Shown piece by piece: positions 41,599 to 50,116 of a DNA stretch of 64,000 nt; within the stretch, counting starts at the first letter, position 1; every line of letters begins with the position of its first letter. The DNA is from SIG672 sp045535095 (GTDB taxonomy: Bacteria > Bacillota > Clostridia > Oscillospirales > CAG-272). The translations under genes and the position numbers were made by a program. The notes under the pieces are model-generated. The model did no database searches. It was not told the origin of the DNA and saw only the letters and a program-made list of their open reading frames with translations. The stretch lies in NCBI GenBank assembly GCA_045535095.1, contig JAZSKY010000042.1, positions 1 to 64,000 of the forward strand. The letters run 5' to 3'.

Positions 41599-42072
41599 TT
41601 GGCAAAGAATGATAACAAAACGGCAGTAAAGGTAAGAGAAATTCTCGAGGCTCCCATCAACTCTATCGGATACGAGGTATGGGATACCGAGTTCGTAAAG
41701 GAAGGCTCCGAGTGGTTTCTCAGAATCACTATTGACAGTGAAAACGGAATCGACATTAACGACTGCGAAAAGGTACACCGCTTCATAGATCCGCTTCTCG
41801 ACGAGGCAGATCCTATTGAAAACGCATACCACCTTGAGGTCTCCTCTCCCGGACTTGAAAGAAACATCCGCACGAGAGAGCATTTTCTCAAATCGGTAGG
41901 CGAAAAGGTCGAGATAAAGCTCTTTGCACCGAAAAACGGAGCAAAGCAGTTTGTGGGAATCCTCTCCACCGACGAAAACGCAGACAAAATATTTATCGAA
42001 GTAAACGGCGAAAAGCTTGAGTTTGCAAGAGCAGATATCTCAAAGGCAAGCACCGTCTTCGATTTTGAATAA
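41599..42072 (+). CDS. rimP: Ribosome maturation factor RimP
   Basis: Assists 30S subunit assembly, 157 aa. The N-terminal alpha-beta domain contains the family's V-S-S-P-G-L-E-R (about residues 82-89), and the C-terminal SH3-like domain begins near 98. The start is TTG at 41599 with CGGAGG about 9 nt before it. It is the first gene of the conserved rimP-nusA-ylxR-ylxQ-infB operon. nusA follows after 44 nt. Confidence 0.95.
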   Translation: MAKNDNKTAVKVREILEAPINSIGYEVWDTEFVKEGSEWFLRITIDSENGIDINDCEKVHRFIDPLLDEADPIENAYHLEVSSPGLERNIRTREHFLKSVGEKVEIKLFAPKNGAKQFVGILSTDENADKIFIEVNGEKLEFARADISKASTVFDFE

Positions 42073-42116
42073 GATTATAAAAATAAAAGATAAATAACGA
42101 AAGGTCAGTCAGAAAA

Positions 42117-43154
42117 ATGAATGCAGAGTTTTTCAAATCTCTCGAGCTGCTTGCAGCCGAAAAGGGAATCCCCCAGGAGTATATGATGGAAAAGGTCGAG
42201 GCGGCACTCACAAGCGCATACAAGCGTGAGTTCGCAGGCAACAGCAACGTAAGAGTTGTTATCGACCCCGTAAAGAAGGATCTTAAAATGTATCAGGTCC
42301 GCGAAGTCGTCGCAAACGATTTTGAAGAGTACGACGAGCTTCTTCACATTCGCCTTGACGAGGCGAAGGCTCTCAGCAGACGCCACACTCTCGGCGGCGT
42401 AGTTGAGACCGAGATCAAGACAAAGAACGTAAGACGTCTTTCGGCACAGACCGGAAAGCAGGTCATCATTCAGGGCATCAGAGAAGCAGAGCGCGGAATG
42501 ATGATAAAGGAATACGAGGATAAGAAGGAAGAGATCATCACCGCAACCGTTCAGAGAATCGATCCCCAGAACGGAAACGTGCTTCTTGACACCGGCACGA
42601 GCATTGCAACTCTTATCAAGAGCGAGCAGATTCCCGGCGAGATGTTCGCAGTCGGCGATCACGTAAAGGTATTCGTTACCGAGGTAAGCAAGGATTCTAT
42701 GAGAGGACCTATCGTAACCCTTTCGAGAACCCACTCGCACATGGTCAAGAGAATGTTCGAAAACGACGTTCCCGAAATTCAGGACGGCACGGTAGTTATC
42801 AAGGCTATCACCCGTGAGGCAGGCTCGAGAGTCAAGATGGCAGTTATGTCGAGAGACGAGTCGGTAGATCCGGTAGGAGCTTGTATCGGTCAGCACGGAT
42901 CGAGAATCCAGAACATCGTAAACGAGCTTCACGGCGAGAAGATCGACATTATCAGATATAGCGAAACTCCCGAGGAGTTCATCGCAAGCGCACTTGCACC
43001 CGCAAGCGTCAAAGAGGTCGTTATCGACGGAGAGAAGATCTGCCACGTTATCGTTGACAGCGATCAGCTCTCGCTCGCAATCGGTAAGGCAGGACAGAAC
43101 GCCCGCCTTGCTGCAAGACTTACAGGCTATAAGATCGACATTCGTACCGAATAA
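42117..43154 (+). CDS. nusA: Transcription termination/antitermination factor NusA
   Basis: RNA polymerase-binding pausing and termination factor, 345 aa. It has an N-terminal domain (about residues 1-130), S1 domain (about 135-200) and two KH domains (about 200-345, with I-G-Q-H-G-S-R-I near 258-265 and I-G-K-A-G-Q-N-A-R-L-A near 321-331). The C-terminal acidic repeats of proteobacterial NusA are absent, as in other Firmicutes. AAAGGTCAG precedes the ATG. Confidence 0.97.
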   Translation: MNAEFFKSLELLAAEKGIPQEYMMEKVEAALTSAYKREFAGNSNVRVVIDPVKKDLKMYQVREVVANDFEEYDELLHIRLDEAKALSRRHTLGGVVETEIKTKNVRRLSAQTGKQVIIQGIREAERGMMIKEYEDKKEEIITATVQRIDPQNGNVLLDTGTSIATLIKSEQIPGEMFAVGDHVKVFVTEVSKDSMRGPIVTLSRTHSHMVKRMFENDVPEIQDGTVVIKAITREAGSRVKMAVMSRDESVDPVGACIGQHGSRIQNIVNELHGEKIDIIRYSETPEEFIASALAPASVKEVVIDGEKICHVIVDSDQLSLAIGKAGQNARLAARLTGYKIDIRTE

Positions 43155-43170
43155 TTAAGGCGGTGTTAAA

Positions 43171-43446
43171 ATGCCGATGAAGGAAAAAAAGATACCGAGC
43201 AGAAAATGCCTCGGTTGTATGCAGTCCTTTCCGAAGAAAGACTTGATACGCCTCGTGCGTTCACCCGAAGGAGAGCTTTCGCTCGATTTTACGGGTAAAA
43301 AGTCGGGAAGAGGAGCATATATCTGTAACAGTAAGAGCTGTTTTGCCAAAGCAAAAAAGGCAAAGCGCTTTGAAAAAAATCTTGAATGTCAGATTCCCGA
43401 GGAGATATATCTCTCGCTCGAGGAAAGCTTGGAGACAAATGGATAA
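43171..43446 (+). CDS. ylxR: YlxR (RnpM) RNA-binding protein
   Basis: A 91-aa DUF448 protein that in B. subtilis modulates RNase P. It has the signature R-K-C-L-G-C (about residues 11-16) and G-R-G-A-Y-I-C (about 51-57), with further Cys (S-C-F) that may form a small metal site. Basic overall. It overlaps ylxQ by 8 nt, so translation of both genes is coupled. GGCGGTG precedes the ATG. Confidence 0.93.
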   Translation: MPMKEKKIPSRKCLGCMQSFPKKDLIRLVRSPEGELSLDFTGKKSGRGAYICNSKSCFAKAKKAKRFEKNLECQIPEEIYLSLEESLETNG

Positions 43447-43798
43447 TTACGTAATAAGAATGCTCGGCCTTGCGCGTCGCGCGGGCAAGATAGTATTCGG
43501 AACGACGCTCGTCAGGGACTCGCTGAGAGGCAAAAAGAAGCCCTTTCTCGTGCTGATCGCGTCGGACGCGTCCGAAAATTCGAGAAAAAGGATAAGCGAT
43601 TCGTGTGCGTTCTATAACGCAACGCTTGCAAGACTTGATCTTACGGGCGAGGAGCTTGGAAAGATAATCGGAAAAGACTCGGACGTAATGTGCGTTGCCC
43701 TGACAGACGAGTCAATGGCAAATGCAATAAAGGAAAAAATCGACGAAACAATGTTTATCAAGGCGGATAACGGAGAATCCGCGGGAGGTAGAGCATAA
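43439..43798 (+). CDS. ylxQ: L7Ae-family ribosomal protein YlxQ
   Basis: A 119-aa L7Ae/L30e/S12e-like RNA-binding protein, with the family start Y-V-I-R-M-L-G-L-A-R-R-A-G-K (about residues 4-17) and a beta-strand V-L-I-A-S-D-A-S. ATG at 43439 is within the ylxR end (8-nt overlap); a longer frame reaching 43343 reads inside ylxR and is not used. Its stop overlaps the first base of the infB start (ATAATG). The typical partner of infB in Firmicutes. Confidence 0.93.
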   Translation: MDNYVIRMLGLARRAGKIVFGTTLVRDSLRGKKKPFLVLIASDASENSRKRISDSCAFYNATLARLDLTGEELGKIIGKDSDVMCVALTDESMANAIKEKIDETMFIKADNGESAGGRA

Positions 43799-46314
43799 TG
43801 GCAAATGGTATTAAAATAAGCGTTCTTGCAAAGGATCTCGGACTCAAGAATAAAGATATGCTCGAGATGCTTGCGGCAAACGGTTTTGCCGGCAAATCGC
43901 ATTCTTCACCCCTTAGCGAGGAGGAGTTTGCATTCGTTATCGAGTATTATACGAAAAATAATCAGATAACGAGCATCAACGACTATATCAACGGAGTTAC
44001 GAAGATACTTCTCGAACGCCCCGAAGATAAGGAAAAGCCCGTAGTAGAGGAGAAAAAAGAGGAGAAGAAGGCAGAAGCGCCCGCTGCCCCCAAGGCACCC
44101 GAGCAGAAGAAGCCCGAGGCTCCCAAGGAGCCCTTCAAGCCGACACCTAAGCCGGTAGTTGAGAAGAAGGACAGATTTGCAAATCCTCTTGCTCCTGCGC
44201 AGAATGCGCCGAAGCAGGCTAAAAAAGAGAAGGAAAAGGCAAAGCCCGATACACGCGCTCAGGTAGTGCGCCCTCAGAGCAGCACGCCGAGCGAGGAGGT
44301 AACCGTTATTCGCACGGACGATCTCTCCGGACGCCGCGCAGGAACGAAGGTAGTCGATACTCGCGCGAGCAGTGTTGACCTTTCCAAGTACGATACTAAG
44401 CTCGAGAGATACGAGAGCGACGATAAGTCCTCGAGAAACTCTTCGCAGCGTCAGAAATTCGGAAAGAAGCAGCCTCAGCCTCAGCAGGGTAACGACGGCA
44501 GAGTCCGCAATATCCAGAATCAGAAGAATAATAAGAAGCAGGAGAAGATGCCTCCCGTTAAGCAGCAGGTATCTATCACCGTTCCCGACGAGATAAGCGT
44601 CGGCGAGCTCGCATCGAGACTCAAGGTTACCGCAGCAGAGGTAATCAAGAAGCTCTTCGGACTCGGAATAATGGCAACCGTTAACCAGACCGTTGACTAC
44701 GATACCGCAGAGTACGTAGGAACCGAGCTTGGCGCGATCGTTACTAAGGAAGTTGTTGTAACTATCGAAGAAAAGCTCTTCGATGAGAGTGAGGATAGCG
44801 AGGAAAGCCTCGTTGAGAGAGCGCCCGTCGTTGTCGTTATGGGACACGTTGACCACGGTAAGACCTCTATTCTCGACCGCATCAGAAACGCACACGTTAC
44901 TGCGGGCGAGGCGGGCGGAATTACCCAGCACATCGGCGCATATAAGACTCACGTAAACGGCAAGGACATCACCTTCCTCGATACGCCCGGACACGAGGCA
45001 TTCACCTCGATGCGTCTGCGCGGAGCGATGGTAACCGATATTGCAATTCTCGTTGTTGCAGCAGACGACGGAATTATGCCCCAGACCGTTGAGGCTATCA
45101 GCCACGCAAAGGCGGCAGGCGTTGATATCATCGTTGCAATAAACAAAATGGATAAGCCCACGGCTAACCCCGAACAGATAAAGCAGAGCCTTACTCAGTA
45201 CGAAATTATCCCCGAGGAATGGGGCGGAGACACCATCTGCGTTCCCGTTTCGGCGCTTACCGGTATGGGTATTGACGATCTTCTTGAATCGGTGCTTCTC
45301 GTTGCCGAGGTCAAGGATCTCAAGGCTAACCCGAACAGAGCGGCAAAGGGTACAATTATCGAGGCAAAGCTTGATAAGGGACGCGGACCGGTTGCAACCG
45401 TTCTCGTTCAGAACGGTACTCTCCACCACGGAGACACTGTTATCGCAGGTACGTCGGTAGGACGCGTACGCGCCATGACCGACGACAAGGGAAGAAGCGT
45501 CAAGGTTGCAGGACCCTCCGATTCTGTCGAGATCATCGGTCTTGACGAGGTTCCGAGCGCAGGTGACGAGTTCAACGCAGTCAAGGACGAGCGTATGGCT
45601 CGTGAGCTTGCAGAGCAGAGAAAGGCAAAGACCAAGGAAGAGCAGTTCAAAGCTGCGTCCAAGGTCAGCCTCGACGATCTTTTTGCCCAGATCTCCGAGG
45701 GTAGCAAGGAGCTCAATATTATCGTTAAGGCAGACGTTGGCGGCTCTGCAGAGGCGGTCAAGGCATCGCTCGTTAAGCTGACTAACGAAGAGGTCAAGGT
45801 AAACGTAATTCATAGCGCAGTCGGTGGAATTACCGAGAGCGACGTTATGTTTGCGGCGGCATCTAACGCAATTATCGTCGGATTCAACGTCCGTCCCGAT
45901 AAGGGCGCTATCGACAGTGCAGAGAGACAGAAGGTAGATATCCGTACCTACCGAATCATTTACGACTGCATCAATGAGATCGAAGCGGCAATGAAGGGTA
46001 TGCTTGCTCCTACCTTCAAGGAAGAGCTTCTCGGACACAGTGAGGTTCGTCAGACCATTCACGTTCCCGGCGCAGGTACTATCGCAGGATCGTACGTTCA
46101 GGACGGTAAGGTTACGAGAAACGCACAGATCAGAGTTGTCCGTGACGGTATCGTTATCTTCGAGGATAAGATCTCCTCTCTCCGCCGTTTCAAGGACGAC
46201 GTCAAGGAGGTCGCACAGGGATACGAGTGCGGTATCGGTCTTGAAAAGTTCAATGACATCAAGATCGGCGATATTCTTGAAGCCTTCGAGATAGTTGAAG
46301 TAAAAGCACAGTAA
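43798..46314 (+). CDS. infB: Translation initiation factor IF-2
   Basis: GTPase that places initiator tRNA on the ribosome, 838 aa. The N-terminal 260 residues are a charged, low-complexity linker (Lys/Glu/Pro/Ala-rich); then an IF-2 N2-type domain (V-P-D-E-I-S-V-G-E-L-A-S-R-L near 263-276), the G domain with G1 GHVDHGKTS (349-357), D-T-P-G-H, N-K-M-D, and domains II to IV. Length is normal. It ends the rimP operon. Confidence 0.98.
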   Translation: MANGIKISVLAKDLGLKNKDMLEMLAANGFAGKSHSSPLSEEEFAFVIEYYTKNNQITSINDYINGVTKILLERPEDKEKPVVEEKKEEKKAEAPAAPKAPEQKKPEAPKEPFKPTPKPVVEKKDRFANPLAPAQNAPKQAKKEKEKAKPDTRAQVVRPQSSTPSEEVTVIRTDDLSGRRAGTKVVDTRASSVDLSKYDTKLERYESDDKSSRNSSQRQKFGKKQPQPQQGNDGRVRNIQNQKNNKKQEKMPPVKQQVSITVPDEISVGELASRLKVTAAEVIKKLFGLGIMATVNQTVDYDTAEYVGTELGAIVTKEVVVTIEEKLFDESEDSEESLVERAPVVVVMGHVDHGKTSILDRIRNAHVTAGEAGGITQHIGAYKTHVNGKDITFLDTPGHEAFTSMRLRGAMVTDIAILVVAADDGIMPQTVEAISHAKAAGVDIIVAINKMDKPTANPEQIKQSLTQYEIIPEEWGGDTICVPVSALTGMGIDDLLESVLLVAEVKDLKANPNRAAKGTIIEAKLDKGRGPVATVLVQNGTLHHGDTVIAGTSVGRVRAMTDDKGRSVKVAGPSDSVEIIGLDEVPSAGDEFNAVKDERMARELAEQRKAKTKEEQFKAASKVSLDDLFAQISEGSKELNIIVKADVGGSAEAVKASLVKLTNEEVKVNVIHSAVGGITESDVMFAAASNAIIVGFNVRPDKGAIDSAERQKVDIRTYRIIYDCINEIEAAMKGMLAPTFKEELLGHSEVRQTIHVPGAGTIAGSYVQDGKVTRNAQIRVVRDGIVIFEDKISSLRRFKDDVKEVAQGYECGIGLEKFNDIKIGDILEAFEIVEVKAQ

Positions 46315-46319
46315 TTTTG

Positions 46320-46371
46320 AAACCGCCGTGTCGGAGCTTTTAAAATAAGCCTCTGCTACGGCGGTTTTTAA
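46320..46371 (+). terminator. Terminator after infB
   Basis: AACCGCCGT/ACGGCGGTT outer stem followed by TTTT, with a second, weaker inner pairing. Confidence 0.82.
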
Positions 46372-46389
46372 CTAAAAAGGAAAATAAAA

Positions 46390-48363
46390 ATGGCAAACGT
46401 TAAATATATTCCAAGACTCGGCGAGAGCTTTCTCCCGATAAATAAGGAAGAGTGCGACGCTCTCGGCTGGAGCGCACCCGACTTTGTCTGCGTAACGGGA
46501 GACGCATACGTCGATCACCCCTCGTTCGGCACGGCTATAATATCGAGAGTGCTTGAGGACGCGGGATTCAGAGTTGCAATACTTTCCCAGCCCGACTATA
46601 AGAGCTGCGAGGACTTCAAGCGCTTCGGACGTCCGCGACTCGGATTTCTCGTCAACGCAGGAAATATAGACTCCATGGTCGCGCACTATACCGCCTCCAA
46701 GAAAAAGCGCTCGTACGATTACTATTCGCCGGGCGGTAAGGCAGGACTTCGTCCCGATAGAGCGTGCATAGTCTATTCAAACAGAATAAGAGAGGCGTAC
46801 GGAGACGTGCCGATAATTCTCGGCGGACTTGAAGCCTCACTCCGCCGTTTTTCGCACTACGATTACTGGGAAAACAGAATAAGACGCTCGGTCCTCGTTG
46901 ACTCGAGAGCCGATATTCTCACCTACGGAATGGGCGAAAATATCATTCTCCGCATCGCAAAGCTGCTTGATAAGGGCGTTCCGATAAAGAAGATCCACGA
47001 CGTGCGCGGAACCGTTTATATGACAAAAGCGGGCGACGCAGTTCATTTCGACGCGGTCGAGTGTCCCTCGTTTGACGAGGTCAAAAACGATAAAAGGGCG
47101 TACGCAAAGGCCTTTGGAATTCAGTACAGAGAGCAGGACTCTGTCCGCGGAAGAGCGGTAATTGAGTCTTACGGAGATAAAATTCTCGTCCAGAATCCTC
47201 CGATGCCTCCCCTTGAGAGAGAAGAGCTTGATAAGGTCTATTCTCTCCCTTACACCCGTAGATGGCATCCCTCGTACGATAGCGTCGGCGGTGTGCCCGG
47301 TATTGCCGAGGTCGAGTTCTCGATCACGCATAACAGAGGCTGCTTCGGCGCTTGTAACTTCTGCGCACTCGCCTTCCATCAGGGAAGAAGCGTGCGCTCG
47401 AGAAGCATCGAGAGCGTTGTCGCAGAAGCTGAGCTTATTACGAAAATGCCCGGATTTAAGGGATATATCCACGATATCGGCGGACCTACCGCAAACTTCA
47501 GATACCCTGCCTGCGATAAGCAGCTTCGTGACGGAGTGTGCGCCGAGAGAAAGTGTCTCGCGCCTACACCTTGTAAAAATCTCAAGGTCGATCATAGCGA
47601 ATACGTCGAGCTTTTAAAGAGAGTAGAGGGCGTCCCGAAGATCAAAAAGGTCTTTATCAGATCGGGAATCCGCTTTGACTATCTCATCTATGATGAGGAC
47701 GAGACCTTCTTCAAAAAGCTCGTCAAGGATCACGTCAGCGGACAGCTCAAGGTCGCGCCCGAGCATTCGAGCGACCACGTGCTGAAATGTATGGGCAAGC
47801 CGTCTATCGACGTTTATGAAAAGTTCAGAAAGAGATTTTTCGAGATCACAAACGAGTGCGGAAAAGAGCAGTACCTCGTTCCGTACCTTATGTCGAGCCA
47901 CCCCGGTAGCCGACTCAGTGACGCCGTAAATCTTGCCGAATATCTTAAAAAGATAGGATGCTCGCCCGAGCAGGTGCAGGACTATTATCCCACACCGGGA
48001 ACGTCCTCGACGGTTATGTTCTATACCGGAATAGATCCGCTCACGATGAAAGAGGTTTACTGCGAGGGAGACTATCACGGCAAGATAATGCAGAGAGCGC
48101 TCCTTCAGTTTAACAGACCCGAAAATGCCGCGATCGTACGCGATGCGCTCAGAAAGTGCGGCAGAGAGGACCTTATCGGTAACACGCCAAGCTGCCTCGT
48201 TCGTCCCGACCGTCAGCATAAAGGAGCCTCGGAGGGCTCGCGCGGAGCGCAGGGCGGCAAAAAAACGCCGAGCGGAGGCAAAAAGCCTTCGTACAAGACA
48301 AATTACGGTGCGAAAAATAAAAAAGCGTACGCGCCGAAAAACAAGCCTAAAAAGGGCAGATAA
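46390..48363 (+). CDS. YgiQ-type radical SAM protein
   Basis: A 657-aa radical SAM protein of the YgiQ family (UPF0313). The N-terminal part (about 1-290) is a cobalamin-binding-like flavodoxin fold; the radical SAM motif CFGACNFC (CX3CX2C, near residues 319-326) lies centrally, and a C-terminal domain follows. The tail is Lys/Gly-rich (about 615-657), as is common in this family. The substrate is unknown. GGAAAATAAAA precedes the ATG. It is followed after 22 nt by a truncated gene. Confidence 0.93.
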   Translation: MANVKYIPRLGESFLPINKEECDALGWSAPDFVCVTGDAYVDHPSFGTAIISRVLEDAGFRVAILSQPDYKSCEDFKRFGRPRLGFLVNAGNIDSMVAHYTASKKKRSYDYYSPGGKAGLRPDRACIVYSNRIREAYGDVPIILGGLEASLRRFSHYDYWENRIRRSVLVDSRADILTYGMGENIILRIAKLLDKGVPIKKIHDVRGTVYMTKAGDAVHFDAVECPSFDEVKNDKRAYAKAFGIQYREQDSVRGRAVIESYGDKILVQNPPMPPLEREELDKVYSLPYTRRWHPSYDSVGGVPGIAEVEFSITHNRGCFGACNFCALAFHQGRSVRSRSIESVVAEAELITKMPGFKGYIHDIGGPTANFRYPACDKQLRDGVCAERKCLAPTPCKNLKVDHSEYVELLKRVEGVPKIKKVFIRSGIRFDYLIYDEDETFFKKLVKDHVSGQLKVAPEHSSDHVLKCMGKPSIDVYEKFRKRFFEITNECGKEQYLVPYLMSSHPGSRLSDAVNLAEYLKKIGCSPEQVQDYYPTPGTSSTVMFYTGIDPLTMKEVYCEGDYHGKIMQRALLQFNRPENAAIVRDALRKCGREDLIGNTPSCLVRPDRQHKGASEGSRGAQGGKKTPSGGKKPSYKTNYGAKNKKAYAPKNKPKKGR

Positions 48364-48385
48364 TACCTGAAAAGAGGGTAAACTT

Positions 48386-48523
48386 ATGAAAAAAGGAATA
48401 GATTTTCACGTTTTCGGCGGAGTAACTCCCGACAGAAAAACAGAGGACGTCGTATCCGACGTTGCGCGTCTGTACTCTCTCGGATTTGAGAGCCTCGACC
48501 TTTCAATTTCGATGAAAAAAATG
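48386..48523 (+). pseudogene. Truncated 5' fragment of a TIM-barrel gene
   Basis: About 43 codons beginning MKKGIDFHVFGG at 48386, with GAGGG before the ATG, that look like the first strand and helix of a sugar isomerase/epimerase-type TIM barrel (L-Y-S-L-G-F-E-S-L-D-L). The frame then reads through M-K-K-M-I-K into the terminator at 48524 and on across the deacetylase on the other strand, so the coding part stops near 48514. The rest of the gene is lost. The assignment to the isomerase family is from a short stretch and tentative. Confidence 0.5.
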
Positions 48524-48558
48524 ATAAAATCCACCCGATTTGGGTGGATTTTGTTTTA
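48524..48558. terminator. Bidirectional terminator
   Basis: AAAATCCACCC/GGGTGGATTTT stem (48526-48552) with 5-nt loop, followed by G-TTTT. It closes the truncated gene and the convergent deacetylase. Confidence 0.88.
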
Positions 48559-49215
48559 CTCTAAAAGCTCTGATACAGTTACAAAGGTAAAGCCCCTTTC
48601 AAGTAGCGCAGGAATTATCACGCGGAGTGCGTCGGGCGTGTTGCTTTTTTTAGCGACGTAATCGTGCATAAGAATTATCTCGCCGCCGTCCACCGTGTCA
48701 AGCACAGAGCTTATGATAGACTCGCGCGAGGACGGAACCCAGTCGCGCGTATCGACAGTCCAGAGAATCAGCGAGTAGTTCATATCCCTCGCTACCGCCT
48801 TGACCGTCTCACTGCACACCCCTTCGGGCGGACGGAAAAGAGTCGTGCGGTAGCTGACGCTGTCAAAAATTAGCTGCTCCGCTTTTTCAATTTCCTCCAT
48901 AAGAACGGCAGAATCAATGTTCCGAAGATGCGCGTGCGAGTAGGTGTGATTTCCTATCTCGTGTCCCGATGCGATCTCTCGCGCGACTATTTCGGGATAC
49001 TTTTCCGCGCATACGCCGACAACGAAAAAGGTCGCTTTTACCGAATACTCGTCAAGAATGTCGAGTATCTCCTCGGTGTATTTTCTGTGCGGTCCGTCGT
49101 CGAACGTGAGCGCGATTTTCTTTTCGTTTTCCTTTGCCGATATAGGTCTTGCGCCTATCAGCGAGAGGGCGAGCATCAAGGTCAGCACCTTAAAAAGAGA
49201 TTTCAGCTTTCCCAT
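48556..49215 (-). CDS. Polysaccharide deacetylase (NodB family)
   Basis: A 219-aa exported deacetylase. Signal peptide (about residues 1-28, L-M-L-A-L-S-L-I-G-A) then the NodB domain: T-F-D-D-G-P (about 36-41) with the catalytic and metal Asp, H-T-Y-S-H (about 89-93) with metal His, R-P-P-E-G (about 126-130) and a late L-M-H-D (about 184). All key residues are present, so it should deacetylate a surface glycan such as peptidoglycan. The ATG at 49215 overlaps the end of the upstream pdaA gene by 13 nt; an alternate TTG lies at 49224. Confidence 0.9.
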   Translation of the reverse strand: MGKLKSLFKVLTLMLALSLIGARPISAKENEKKIALTFDDGPHRKYTEEILDILDEYSVKATFFVVGVCAEKYPEIVAREIASGHEIGNHTYSHAHLRNIDSAVLMEEIEKAEQLIFDSVSYRTTLFRPPEGVCSETVKAVARDMNYSLILWTVDTRDWVPSSRESIISSVLDTVDGGEIILMHDYVAKKSNTPDALRVIIPALLERGFTFVTVSELLE

Positions 49216-49973
49216 AACTCGCAAAGATTTCCGAATCGGTAGCCGTCCTGTTCAAGAGACGTCAGATAGCGGTCGAGTATCTCGGAGTTCGTTTTTGAGG
49301 TAGGATGAAGAAGCAGCACCTCGCCGCTGTGCGTGTGAGCGATCAGCTTTTCAAGCGACTTTTCGCTATCGGGCTGACAGGCGTTGTCCCAGTCTGCGTA
49401 CGCAAACGACCAGAATACCGTCTTGTATCCAAGCGAGGACGCTATCTCAAGATTCTTCCTTGTAAATCGACCCTGCGGCGGACGGTAAATTTTCGCCATT
49501 TCCTTGCCCGTCAGAGTGAAATACGCATTTTCAAGACGGGTAAGCTGTGCGGCAAAGGTTTCGGCATCATTTATTTTAGTCATATCGGGATGCTTTGCCG
49601 TGTGATTGCATATAAGATGCCCCTCGTCTGTCATTCTCTGCACAAGCTCGGGACTGCGCAGAACGAGATTTTCAAGTATAAAGAATGCGCCTTTCGCGTT
49701 GTGCGCCTTCAGGGTGTCGAGAATTTTCTCTATATTTCCGTTTTCGTATCCTGCGTCAAAGGTGAGATATATCACCTTGTCCGAGGCGTTTTCGTTTGCG
49801 TAATATCCGTCATATTCTCTGATAAAAGCAAAATCCGGGTCGAGAGAGGGAAGAGTGTGAGTGTCGTTTCTCTTGCAGTACCAGTTATATGCCTTGTTTT
49901 CTGATGCGTATATCGGAGACTCGATAGTTAAAACCGAGAAAAGAGTCAAAAGTGCGATAAAAGAGGTCAACAT
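49203..49973 (-). CDS. pdaA: PdaA, muramic-lactam de-N-acetylase of spore cortex
   Basis: A 256-aa exported NodB-type enzyme of the delta-lactam pathway. After a hydrophobic N-terminus (about residues 1-23) come N-W-Y-C-K-R, F-D-A-G-Y-E-N-G (Asp, with Ala in place of the second Asp as in many PdaA), H-T-A-K-H (about 122-126), R-P-P-Q-G and late L-L-L-H-P. It is required for muramic lactam in the spore cortex. The ATG at 49973 has only a short, close ribosome site; a CTG start at about 50003 or 49994 with AAAGGA upstream would give a better signal peptide (L-I-K-L-K-T-K-L-K-V-M). It is coupled to the second deacetylase. Confidence 0.85.
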   Translation of the reverse strand: MLTSFIALLTLFSVLTIESPIYASENKAYNWYCKRNDTHTLPSLDPDFAFIREYDGYYANENASDKVIYLTFDAGYENGNIEKILDTLKAHNAKGAFFILENLVLRSPELVQRMTDEGHLICNHTAKHPDMTKINDAETFAAQLTRLENAYFTLTGKEMAKIYRPPQGRFTRKNLEIASSLGYKTVFWSFAYADWDNACQPDSEKSLEKLIAHTHSGEVLLLHPTSKTNSEILDRYLTSLEQDGYRFGNLCELWES

Positions 49974-50116
49974 GACCTTTAATTTTGTTTTCAGTTTGAT
50001 CAGTCCTTTCTTTTACTAAAATTTTTTGCAAAAGAGGACGCAAATATTCTCGAAAAATATTGTAAAAAACGACCTTATGTGTTAAAATAAGAAAAACGCA
50101 AAAAAAGAGGATAAAA

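Noticed and set aside
43906..46062. 718-codon leftward frame
   Set aside because: Antisense to infB, which has all family motifs; the product is Leu/Cys/Arg-rich nonsense.
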